A stretch of 64,000 nucleotides of DNA from Eubacteriales bacterium (GTDB taxonomy: Bacteria > Bacillota > Clostridia > Lachnospirales > Lachnospiraceae): the NCBI GenBank assembly GCA_030536575.1, contig JAUNPS010000005.1, forward strand, positions 88,726 to 152,725. The letters run 5' to 3'. The notes beneath the pieces are model-generated. The model worked only from the letters and a program-made list of their open reading frames with translations, did no database searches and was not told where the DNA came from. The translations under genes and the position numbers were made by a program. This document shows, piece after piece, positions 53,265-60,829 of this stretch (positions within the stretch are counted from its first letter, which is position 1; every line of letters begins with the position of its first letter).

Positions 53265-54143
53265 TTATTCGATATTCTGAATCTGTTCCCGGACTTTTTC
53301 GATCTCGGTCTTCAGATTAATGGCCGTATCGGTGGTGGTCAGGTCGTTGGCCTTGGAGAGGATCGTATTCGCTTCCCGGTTCATCTCCTGGGCAATAAAA
53401 TCCAGCTTCCGCCCAACGGCGCCGCCGCCAAGCAGCTCCTTTTTCGCCGCACGGATGTGGCTCTTTAACCGGACGGTCTCTTCGTCCGTGCAGATCTTAT
53501 CTGCGTAGAGCACCACTTCGGAGGCGATCCGGCTCTCCTCGATCTGGGTGTCTTCCAGAAGCTCCGCCACTTTCCCTTCCAGTTTTTCCCGGTAGGCGGC
53601 CATGATCTGGGGATAGCGCTCCTCGATCACTTCCACTTCTTTTAACATGCCTTCTAATTTCCCGGTCAGGTCGCGGGCCAGGGCTTCGCCTTCCCGTTCT
53701 CTGGCTGCTACAAACTGGGTGCAGGCTTCCCGCAGGGCTTTCTCCAAGACTTCCCAGAGTTCCTGTTCGTCTGCGGGCCGCTCTTCCATCGTAAAGACTT
53801 CGGGGCAGCGTCCCAGTACGGAGACGGTCACGTCGTCGCGCAGGCCGAAATTCTGTGCCATCTCGCGGTAATAATGCAGATACTCGGCCGCAAGGCCGGC
53901 GTTATACTTCAGGGAGAGGTTCGTTTCCGTGAGGTCTTCGTAGGTGATGAAGACGTCCACTTTTCCCCTCTGGATGAATTCCTTCAGGACGCCGCGGATG
54001 GCGGCTTCGAAGAAATTCAGTTTCTTTGGCATCTTGATGGTCGCATCAAAATACCGATGGTTTACGGATTTCATTTCTACCGTGAACTTGTGAGAGCCCG
54101 AAAGGACTTCCGCCCTTCCAAAGCCTGTCATACTTTTTATCAT
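53265..54143 (-). CDS. yicC: YicC family endoribonuclease
   Basis: 292 residues. MIKSMTGFGRAEV, EMKSVNHRYFD and the C-terminal GRKLDFIAQEMNREANTILS are family signatures. Members are helical endoribonucleases. First gene of the yicC-remA-gmk-rpoZ unit with a consensus promoter. Confidence 0.94.
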   Translation of the reverse strand: MIKSMTGFGRAEVLSGSHKFTVEMKSVNHRYFDATIKMPKKLNFFEAAIRGVLKEFIQRGKVDVFITYEDLTETNLSLKYNAGLAAEYLHYYREMAQNFGLRDDVTVSVLGRCPEVFTMEERPADEQELWEVLEKALREACTQFVAAREREGEALARDLTGKLEGMLKEVEVIEERYPQIMAAYREKLEGKVAELLEDTQIEESRIASEVVLYADKICTDEETVRLKSHIRAAKKELLGGGAVGRKLDFIAQEMNREANTILSKANDLTTTDTAINLKTEIEKVREQIQNIE

Positions 54144-54195
54144 GATCCTTCGCTCACTTTTTTAAATTTGCCGCATGGTATGCCACATTAAAAAC

Positions 54196-54224
54196 ATTAT
54201 AGTGCAAACCGGAATTTCCGTCAA
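54196..54224 (-). promoter_or_regulatory. Promoter of the yicC-remA-gmk-rpoZ unit
   Basis: TTGACG (54219-54224), 17-bp spacer, TATAAT (54196-54201) with TGCAC before it. Confidence 0.75.
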
Positions 54225-54242
54225 TTCCTATTTCGCAAAAAA

Positions 54243-54271
54243 TTGCATTCACCCTCCGGACGTGCTATAAT
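54243..54271 (+). promoter_or_regulatory. Promoter of rqcH
   Basis: TTGCAT (54243-54248), 17-bp spacer, extended TGC-TATAAT (54266-54271). Back to back with the yicC promoter. Confidence 0.7.
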
Positions 54272-54304
54272 CGGAACAGCAAGTTCAAACAGGAGGAAAG
54301 AACC

Positions 54305-56041
54305 ATGGCACTTGACGGAATCGTAATCGCCGGGATGGTCAAAGAATTAAAAGAAACCATCGAAGGCGGCAAAATCAATAAAATCGCCCAGCCCGAAAAT
54401 GACGAGCTGCTGATCACCATAAAAAACCAGAAAACCCAGTACCGCCTGCTGCTCTCAGCCGGGGCCAGCCTGCCCCTCGTCTACCTGACCCAGGAGAATA
54501 AGCCAAGCCCTCTGACCGCCCCGAATTTCTGCATGCTCCTGCGCAAGCACATCGGCAGCGGAAAGATTCTGCGCATCTGGCAGCCCGGCCTAGAACGCAT
54601 CATCAACTTTGAAATCGAACACCTAAACGAACTAGGGGACTTATGTCGGAAGCTCCTGATCGTGGAGCTTATGGGAAAGCACAGTAACCTGATTTTCTGT
54701 ACCGAGGACGGCATGATTCTGGACGCCATCAAGCATGTTTCCTTACAGGTCAGCTCCGTCCGTGAAGTCCTTCCCGGCCGCACCTACTTCATCCCCAAGA
54801 CTCAGGAAAAAGAAGATCCCTTAACCGTCACCGAAGAGCGTTTCCGGGAGACCGTCTGCAAAAAACCGCTCCCGCTGGCGAAGGCTCTCTATATGACCCT
54901 GACCGGCATCAGCCCCTTAATCGCCGAGGAAATCTGCCACCGCTGCAGCCTGGAGTCCTCCCAGAGCGCCAATACCCTCTCGGAGCTTGAACAGATCCAT
55001 CTGTACCACACCTTTTCGCGCCTGATGGACGACGTCAAAGCCGGAGCCTTCACGCCGAACATCATCTATAAAGGAAAAGAACCCGTGGAATTTTCCAGCG
55101 TGGAACTGACCCAGTACCAAGATCTGGACGTCCGGCATTTTTCCAGCATTTCCCAAGTCCTGGAACAGTATTACGCCATGAAAAACACCATCACCCGCAT
55201 CCACCAGCGCTCTACCGACCTGCGCCGGATCGTCGGCACTGCCCTGGATCGGAACCGGAAAAAATACGACCTCCAGTTAAAGCAGCTAAAAGATACGGAG
55301 AAACGGGACAAATACCGCATTTACGGGGAACTGATCAACACCTACGGCTACGGCCTTCCCGAAGGCTCCAAAAAACTGGAAGCCCTGAACTACTATACGA
55401 ACGAAATGGTCACGATCCCCCTGGATCCCACCTTAACGCCCCAGGAAAACGCCCAGAAGCATTTCGACAAATACAACAAACTGAAGCGCACCTATGAGGC
55501 CTTATCCGAGCTGATCCAGGAAACGAAAAATGAAATCGAACACCTGGAATCCATCAGTACCGCCCTGGATATCGCCCTTTCGGAGGACGACCTGGTACAG
55601 ATCAAGGAGGAGCTGATCCAGTTCGGCTACATCAAACGGAAATCCGCCGGGAAACGGGTAAAAATTACCTCGAAGCCCTTCCATTACCTTTCCAGCGACG
55701 GCTTCCACATGTACGTCGGGAAAAACAACTACCAGAACGAAGAGCTGACCTTCAAGGTTGCCGTCGGAAACGACTGGTGGTTCCACGCCAAGGGCTGCCC
55801 CGGATCCCACGTAATCGTAAAAACGAACGGGCAGGAACTGCCGGATCGGACCTTTGAGGAAGCGGCCAGACTGGCGGCCTGGTATTCGAAAAAGCGCGGC
55901 GGGGATAAGGTCGAGATCGACTATGTGGAGAAAAAGCATGTGAAGAAGACGAACGGCGGCGCGCCTGGATTCGTGATCTATCACACAAATTACTCCATGG
56001 TCATCGATTCGGATATTTCGGGAATTCAGGAAGTGAAATGA
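54305..56041 (+). CDS. rqcH: Rqc2 homologue RqcH (NFACT family)
   Basis: 578 residues. NFACT-N domain with MALDGIVIAGMVKELK, a middle helix-hairpin-helix and coiled-coil part (about 280-430) and an NFACT-R domain (DGFHMYVGKNNYQNEELTF, WFHAKGCPGSHV). RqcH adds alanine tails to stalled nascent chains on the large ribosomal subunit. Older name: fibronectin-binding protein A. AGGAGG precedes the ATG. Confidence 0.94.
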   Translation: MALDGIVIAGMVKELKETIEGGKINKIAQPENDELLITIKNQKTQYRLLLSAGASLPLVYLTQENKPSPLTAPNFCMLLRKHIGSGKILRIWQPGLERIINFEIEHLNELGDLCRKLLIVELMGKHSNLIFCTEDGMILDAIKHVSLQVSSVREVLPGRTYFIPKTQEKEDPLTVTEERFRETVCKKPLPLAKALYMTLTGISPLIAEEICHRCSLESSQSANTLSELEQIHLYHTFSRLMDDVKAGAFTPNIIYKGKEPVEFSSVELTQYQDLDVRHFSSISQVLEQYYAMKNTITRIHQRSTDLRRIVGTALDRNRKKYDLQLKQLKDTEKRDKYRIYGELINTYGYGLPEGSKKLEALNYYTNEMVTIPLDPTLTPQENAQKHFDKYNKLKRTYEALSELIQETKNEIEHLESISTALDIALSEDDLVQIKEELIQFGYIKRKSAGKRVKITSKPFHYLSSDGFHMYVGKNNYQNEELTFKVAVGNDWWFHAKGCPGSHVIVKTNGQELPDRTFEEAARLAAWYSKKRGGDKVEIDYVEKKHVKKTNGGAPGFVIYHTNYSMVIDSDISGIQEVK

Positions 56042-56060
56042 TTTTATCGCAAGGAATTCT

Positions 56061-56113
56061 TAAGAAAATGTATAGAAAAGTATCCTTTGTCCTTCCGGAT
56101 TTTATGCTATAGT
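56061..56113 (+). promoter_or_regulatory. Promoter and likely VanR sites upstream of vanR
   Basis: Extended -10 TGC-TATAGT (56108-56113) with TTTGTC near -35 (56086-56091). Just upstream, two AGAAAA half-sites (56063 and 56074) are 11 bp apart within TAAGAAAA and ATAGAAAA, the helical-turn spacing used by OmpR-type regulators. The start overlaps the palindrome TTCTTAAGAA (56057-56066). Confidence 0.5.
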
Positions 56114-56148
56114 TTGAATTAATCACGAAAGAAAGGGAGTCTCACACC

Positions 56149-56847
56149 ATGCCGAACATTCTGGTCGTGGACGACGAGCAGGCCATCACGAACCTGATCG
56201 AAGTCTATTTAAAAAATGAAAATTTCACCGTCTACAAGTTTTATAATGGGGCTGACGCCCTCGCCTGTCTGGAAAATACCCCCATCGATCTCGCGATCCT
56301 GGACATCATGCTTCCGGACATCGACGGCCTCACGATCTGCCGGAAAATCCGGGAACGCTACACCTTCCCCATCCTGATGCTGACCGCCAAAGACAGTGAA
56401 ACCGACCAGATCATCGGCTTCACCATGGGGGCGGACGACTACATCACCAAGCCCTTCCGTCCTCTGGAGCTGGTGGCCAGAGTCAAGGCCAACCTGCGCC
56501 GGGCCAACAAATACAACCAGCCCGCCGTCAAAGAAGAGCCGGACCCCATCATTTCCATCCGCGGCCTGGTCATCAATACCGCCAGCCACGAATGCCTGTT
56601 AAACGAGCGAAAGCTCTCCTTGACCCCTACCGAATTTCAGATCCTGCTGATCCTCTGTCAGAATCTCGGAAAAGTGGTCAGCTCCGAAGATCTATTCCTC
56701 CAGGTCTGGAAGGAAAAATACTACGAAAACGCGGCCAATACCGTCATGGTACACATCCGGCACCTGCGCGCCAAGATGAAAGATTCCGCGGATCACCCGA
56801 AATACATCAAGACTGTCTGGGGAGTGGGGTATCGTATCGATGAGTAA
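56149..56847 (+). CDS. vanR: Glycopeptide-resistance response regulator VanR (VanG-type)
   Basis: 232 residues. Receiver with Asp52 (LAILDIMLPDIDG) and OmpR-type winged helix (NAANTVMVHIRHLRAKM, VWGVGYRID). Adjacent to VanS and the vanG genes, which decides the name. AAAGGGAG precedes the ATG. It overlaps vanS by 8 bases. Likely activates its own promoter and that of vanG. Confidence 0.85.
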   Translation: MPNILVVDDEQAITNLIEVYLKNENFTVYKFYNGADALACLENTPIDLAILDIMLPDIDGLTICRKIRERYTFPILMLTAKDSETDQIIGFTMGADDYITKPFRPLELVARVKANLRRANKYNQPAVKEEPDPIISIRGLVINTASHECLLNERKLSLTPTEFQILLILCQNLGKVVSSEDLFLQVWKEKYYENAANTVMVHIRHLRAKMKDSADHPKYIKTVWGVGYRIDE

Positions 56848-58042
56848 CAAGCAAAAGAAACCGAAGCGCTCCTCCTGGTTCTCCTCAATTTTGATCCTGA
56901 TTGCCGTCGTCTTTTGCTGCCTGCTATTTTTCTACGTGGTCGACGTCTTCTTCAATGGTCTGACCGCGGATGTCTTCGTAAATACTTTTACTGTGACGGA
57001 TACTTATCAAAATGACGACGGGAGCCTTCACTCTTACCAGCATATCGACTGGAACTACTTAAAATCATGGATCATGATCGCCTTTCTGTTCCTGGCGATC
57101 ATGTTCACGTTTTTGCTCCGCACGTTTTCCAGACGCGCTGCGTTAAAAGAACGGGAAGCCCTCCTCTCTTCGCTGTCCGAGCAGGTAAGCGCCTGCCTGG
57201 CCGACGAAAACGGGACGTTTACCGCCTTTTCTAAAGAATTTACGTCCGTGGGCTTCGATATCCTGAAGCTGCGCAGCCAGGCCCGTGAAAAGACCCGCCT
57301 GCTGGAACAGGAAATGCAGCAGAAAAACGACCTGATCACCTACCTGGCCCACGACCTGAAGACCCCGCTGGCCTCCGTGATCGGCTACCTCTGCCTGTTG
57401 GACGAAAGTCCCAGCCTTCCGGCCGACCTGCGGGAACAGTACATCGGCATCACCCTTGAGAAAGCCTACCGCTTAGAGCAGCTTATCAATGAATTTTTCG
57501 AAATCACCCGCTATAACCTGCACTCCATTGTCGTCAATCCTGGCCGTGTCCACTTAAAGGCCATGCTCCTGCAATTGGCGGACGAATTTTACCCTATCCT
57601 GGAAGCCGAGGGCAAATCCATCGAGGTAGACGCCCCAGCCGACCTGATCCTGATCGGGGACGCGGACAAGCTTGCCCGTGTCTTTAACAATATCCTGAAA
57701 AATGCCGCCGCCTACAGCTACCCAAATACCAAAATCTCCGTCCGTGTCCAGCAAAAAGACCCGGAAGTCTTCTTGTACTTTACGAACCAGGGCGACCCGA
57801 TTCCGGAACGCCAGCGGGAAACGATTTTCGAGAAATTTTACCGGCTGGACGGGTCACGTTCGACGAAAACCGGGGGTTCCGGGCTGGGGCTGGCGATTGC
57901 GAAGGAGATTGTGGATGCGCATCACGGGAAGATCTGGGTGGAAAGCAGCCTGGAGCAGACCACGTTTACGGTGCGGCTGCCCTTGAAACAGGACGCTGCC
58001 GCCCTTTCCCAAAATACTAATGAGACGCTAAGAAAGCCTTAA
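56840..58042 (+). CDS. vanS: Glycopeptide-resistance sensor kinase VanS (VanG-type)
   Basis: 400 residues. Two membrane segments (about 15-35 and 75-95) with a short outside loop of about 40 residues, H-box with His171 (YLAHDLKTPLASVIGYL), N-box NNILKNAAAYS and G-box GGSGLGLAIAKEI. The small extracytoplasmic loop suits direct glycopeptide sensing or cell-wall signals. The stop lies in the putative VanR sites of vanG. Confidence 0.85.
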   Translation: MSNKQKKPKRSSWFSSILILIAVVFCCLLFFYVVDVFFNGLTADVFVNTFTVTDTYQNDDGSLHSYQHIDWNYLKSWIMIAFLFLAIMFTFLLRTFSRRAALKEREALLSSLSEQVSACLADENGTFTAFSKEFTSVGFDILKLRSQAREKTRLLEQEMQQKNDLITYLAHDLKTPLASVIGYLCLLDESPSLPADLREQYIGITLEKAYRLEQLINEFFEITRYNLHSIVVNPGRVHLKAMLLQLADEFYPILEAEGKSIEVDAPADLILIGDADKLARVFNNILKNAAAYSYPNTKISVRVQQKDPEVFLYFTNQGDPIPERQRETIFEKFYRLDGSRSTKTGGSGLGLAIAKEIVDAHHGKIWVESSLEQTTFTVRLPLKQDAAALSQNTNETLRKP

Positions 58043-58109
58043 GGAAACCCAAACTCGGTGTAAAGAACCCTGCGCTTCCTTTCTGCTATACTTTTTTGCA
58101 GAAAGGAAG
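58029..58109 (+). promoter_or_regulatory. vanG promoter with 11-bp half-sites and a 12-bp inverted repeat over the ribosome binding site
   Basis: TAAGAAA (58029) and TAAGGAAA (58040) are 11 bp apart, and TAAAGAA (58061) lies two further turns on, like the vanR half-sites. The -10 TATACT (58087-58092) has only a weak -35. A perfect 12-bp inverted repeat flanks it: CTTCCTTTCTGC (58075-58086) and GCAGAAAGGAAG (58098-58109); the right arm contains the vanG Shine-Dalgarno sequence. Confidence 0.55.
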
Positions 58110-58118
58110 TGCATTTTT

Positions 58119-59162
58119 ATGATGAAAAAAACAATCGCAGTCTTATTCGGAGGACGCTCATCAGAATACGGCGTTTCCCTCCATTCCGCAGCGGCCGTCA
58201 TCCGCTGCCTTTCCCCTGAACGCTATGAAACGATCCTTCTTGGCATTACCCAAAAAGGCGCCTGGTTCCGCTTTTATGGAACCCCGGACGAAATCGAAGC
58301 CGACACCTGGGCACAGGGCGTCTGTGTTCCTGCGGTAATCTCCCCGGATACCAGCCATCACGGCATCCTGGAATTTACCCCGCAGGGAAACCGGGTGACT
58401 TCCCTGGACGCCGCCTTTCCCATCCTGCACGGGCAAAACGGGGAGGACGGAACCGTCCAGGGCCTCTTAAAGCTGGCCGGAATTCCCTGCATTGGCTGCG
58501 GACTCCTCTCTTCCGCCTTGTGCATGGACAAGAATCTCGCCCATAAGCTGGCGGCCCAGGCCGGGGTGCAGGTGCCAAAGTCCGTAGTGATTGACCAGAT
58601 TGGCGATCCGGCCCTGCTGGAACAGGCTGCGAAGGGCCTTCGCTATCCGCTTTTTGTGAAGCCTGTGGGCGCGGGTTCCTCCTTTGGCATCACGCGGATC
58701 ACCGAAAAGGAACAGCTCGCGGAGGCAGTGGCCTATGCGCTCATGCACGACACGAAAGTCATCATCGAGGAGGCCGTCGAAGGCTTTGAAGTCGGCTGCG
58801 CCGTCCTGGGCACGGAAAACCTTCTTGTGGGGGAAGTGGACGAGATCGAGCTTTCTTCCGGATTTTTCGATTATACCGAAAAATATACCCTGAAGACTTC
58901 GAAAATCCATATGCCTGCCCGGATCGAACGGCAGACGAAAGAGCGGATTCAGGAAACGGCGAAACTTCTGTATCGGACGCTTCGCTGCAGCGGTTTTGCG
59001 CGGGTAGATTGCTTCCTTACGCCCGACGGCGAGATTGTCTTCAATGAGATCAATACGATTCCAGGCTTTACCTCCCACAGCCGCTATCCGAATATGATGA
59101 AAGGCATCGGGCTGGATTTTTCGGATATCGTAGAACAGATCGTCGAAACGGGGGTGGCGTAG
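58119..59162 (+). CDS. vanG: D-alanine-D-serine ligase VanG
   Basis: 347 residues. ATP-grasp D-Ala:D-X ligase with GGRSSEYGVSLHSA, FPILHGQNGEDGTVQG and VNEINTIPGF-type end (FNEINTIPGFTSHSRYPNMM). The EKYTLKTSKI segment after FFDY is the D-Ser-type omega loop of VanC/E/G ligases (housekeeping Ddl has a different loop). Recalled enterococcal VanG is alike over long stretches here (SSGFFDYTEKYTLK, HSRYPNMMKGIGL). It makes D-Ala-D-Ser for peptidoglycan, lowering vancomycin affinity. Next ATG three bases on is possible. Confidence 0.9.
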   Translation: MMKKTIAVLFGGRSSEYGVSLHSAAAVIRCLSPERYETILLGITQKGAWFRFYGTPDEIEADTWAQGVCVPAVISPDTSHHGILEFTPQGNRVTSLDAAFPILHGQNGEDGTVQGLLKLAGIPCIGCGLLSSALCMDKNLAHKLAAQAGVQVPKSVVIDQIGDPALLEQAAKGLRYPLFVKPVGAGSSFGITRITEKEQLAEAVAYALMHDTKVIIEEAVEGFEVGCAVLGTENLLVGEVDEIELSSGFFDYTEKYTLKTSKIHMPARIERQTKERIQETAKLLYRTLRCSGFARVDCFLTPDGEIVFNEINTIPGFTSHSRYPNMMKGIGLDFSDIVEQIVETGVA

Positions 59163-59732
59163 ATGAACGGCAGTTTCTATCTTCAGCTTGTGAACCCCTC
59201 CCATCCGGCGGTTCTGGTTCCGGATGCGGCCGACCTGCTCCCAGCGCACCCGGCTTTCCCGGACATTCTGCTGGAGCGGTATGCGGCGCTGGCTCTTCGG
59301 GCGCTGCTCGCACGGCTGGACGCTTTTTCGGAGATTGTTCCGGTGAGCGGCTTTCGCACACTGGCGGAGCAGCAGAAAATCTGGGATGATACCCTGCGTG
59401 ACCAGGGGCCTGTTTACACCCGGAAATTCGTGGCGGTTCCCGGATGCAGCGAGCATCAGACCGGGCTTGCCATCGACCTGGCTGCGAACCGGCCGGACAT
59501 TGACTTTATCTGCCCGAACTTCCCTGCGACTGGCGTTTATCAGGAATTCCGCCGCCTTGCCCCGGAATACGGCTTTGTCCTGCGCTATCCGAAGGGGAAG
59601 GAGCATCTGACCCAGATCGCCTGCGAGCCCTGGCATTTCCGGTATGTGGGAACGCCTCATGCGGCAATTCTGACGGAACGAGGGCTGGTGCTGGAGGAAT
59701 ATCTGGAAGAAAGGCGGCAGGCGGTATCATGA
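59163..59732 (+). CDS. vanXY: D,D-dipeptidase/D,D-carboxypeptidase VanXY-type
   Basis: 189 residues, no signal peptide or membrane anchor. M15-type zinc site: His98 and Asp105 (SEHQTGLAIDLA), His158 with Glu155 (EPWHFRYVG). The cytoplasmic location and small size match VanXY rather than the membrane VanY. It removes D-Ala-D-Ala dipeptide and terminal D-Ala of precursors. The ATG follows the vanG stop with no gap, and its own stop overlaps the next start (ATGA). Confidence 0.87.
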   Translation: MNGSFYLQLVNPSHPAVLVPDAADLLPAHPAFPDILLERYAALALRALLARLDAFSEIVPVSGFRTLAEQQKIWDDTLRDQGPVYTRKFVAVPGCSEHQTGLAIDLAANRPDIDFICPNFPATGVYQEFRRLAPEYGFVLRYPKGKEHLTQIACEPWHFRYVGTPHAAILTERGLVLEEYLEERRQAVS

Positions 59733-60829
59733 AACGTTATCCTGGATTGGATGCTTTCCGGATGGCTGCTGCAATTTTGGTGGTGGCGATTCACACCTCG
59801 CCTCTGGCCTCTTTCTCCGAAGAGCTGGATTTCTGGCTGACGCGGGTACTGGCGCGGACGGCGGTTCCCTTTTTCTTTCTGGGGAGCGGGTATTTTCTGC
59901 TGCCCCGGATTTTACAAAATCCCCGGATGCTCTGGAAAGAGGTGAGAAAACTTGGAGTCCTTTATTTGGGGGCGATTCTGCTCTATCTGCCGCTGAACTG
60001 GTATTCCGGCCAGCTCGCCGCTCCCAGTATTGGCAAGGCTTTGAAGGCGTTTTTCTTTGATGGGACGTTTTACCATTTATGGTACTTCCCAGCGGCTGTG
60101 GAAGGGCTTCTGCTTTTGGCATTGCTCCAGTGGCTGTTTAGCAAGCCGCCGCGCCGCTCGCTCTCTGGCTCCAACAGACATAGCATGTATCCGGCGCAAT
60201 CTGCCACCCCTGCATCCAATTTGCCCGTCAAAAAAATATGCCTGGGGATTTGCTTGCTTCTTTATCTGATTGGGCTGGGTGGGGACAGCTACTATGGACT
60301 TTGGAAACATGCTCCGGCGGTAAAGGGATTTTACGACTGGATGTTTCAGTTTTTCGGTTACACCCGAAACGGGCTGTTTTTTGCCCCGCTCTTTCTGTGC
60401 CTGGGATGGCTGCTGCGGGACGTTCCCCGTCTGCGCCGGGAGTTCTGCGGAGCCGGATTTCTGCTCTGCCTTGGACTGATGAGTATGGAAGCTTTTTTGC
60501 TGAGGTACTTTGAACTACAGCGGCATGACAGTATGTATATCTGTCTGATTCCATGTATGGCTTTCCTGTTTTTGTGGCTTCTTGGCAGCCGTGTACGGGC
60601 CAGCGCGGCGTGCCGGAGCCTCTCGCTTACCATTTATCTGATTCATCCCTGGATGATTGTTCTGGTACGGGGCGCGGCAAAGGCGCTTCATCTGGAAAAG
60701 TTTTTGATCGAACAAAGTTTTCTTCATTTTCTGGCGGTGGCTCTTAGCTCCTGCCTGACGGCGGTGATTTTATGGAAAATACAAGAGAAATGGAACGCGT
60801 CTGGGCGTCGGTTGATCTGGCGGCGCTGA
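59729..60829 (+). CDS. vanT: VanT N-terminal half: membrane acyltransferase-3-like domain as a separate gene
   Basis: 366 residues with about ten membrane segments. LDAFRMAAAILVVAIHTSPLA and ARTAVPFFFLGSGYF match the membrane half of enterococcal VanT, which is thought to take up L-Ser. In known VanT the racemase follows in frame; here the frame ends with WKIQEKWNASGRRLIWRR while the racemase starts in another frame 58 bases earlier. A basic low-complexity stretch (about residues 139-169) interrupts the membrane part. Named by context and similarity. Confidence 0.8.
   Translation: MKRYPGLDAFRMAAAILVVAIHTSPLASFSEELDFWLTRVLARTAVPFFFLGSGYFLLPRILQNPRMLWKEVRKLGVLYLGAILLYLPLNWYSGQLAAPSIGKALKAFFFDGTFYHLWYFPAAVEGLLLLALLQWLFSKPPRRSLSGSNRHSMYPAQSATPASNLPVKKICLGICLLLYLIGLGGDSYYGLWKHAPAVKGFYDWMFQFFGYTRNGLFFAPLFLCLGWLLRDVPRLRREFCGAGFLLCLGLMSMEAFLLRYFELQRHDSMYICLIPCMAFLFLWLLGSRVRASAACRSLSLTIYLIHPWMIVLVRGAAKALHLEKFLIEQSFLHFLAVALSSCLTAVILWKIQEKWNASGRRLIWRR

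Noticed and set aside
58467-59660. 397-codon minus-strand frame across vanG and vanXY
   Set aside because: Antisense shadow; the plus-strand genes carry clear catalytic motifs.
60764-60800. Programmed -1 frameshift joining the two vanT halves
   Set aside because: No X-XXY-YYZ slippery heptamer in the correct frame within the overlap; a plain overlapping start explains it better.
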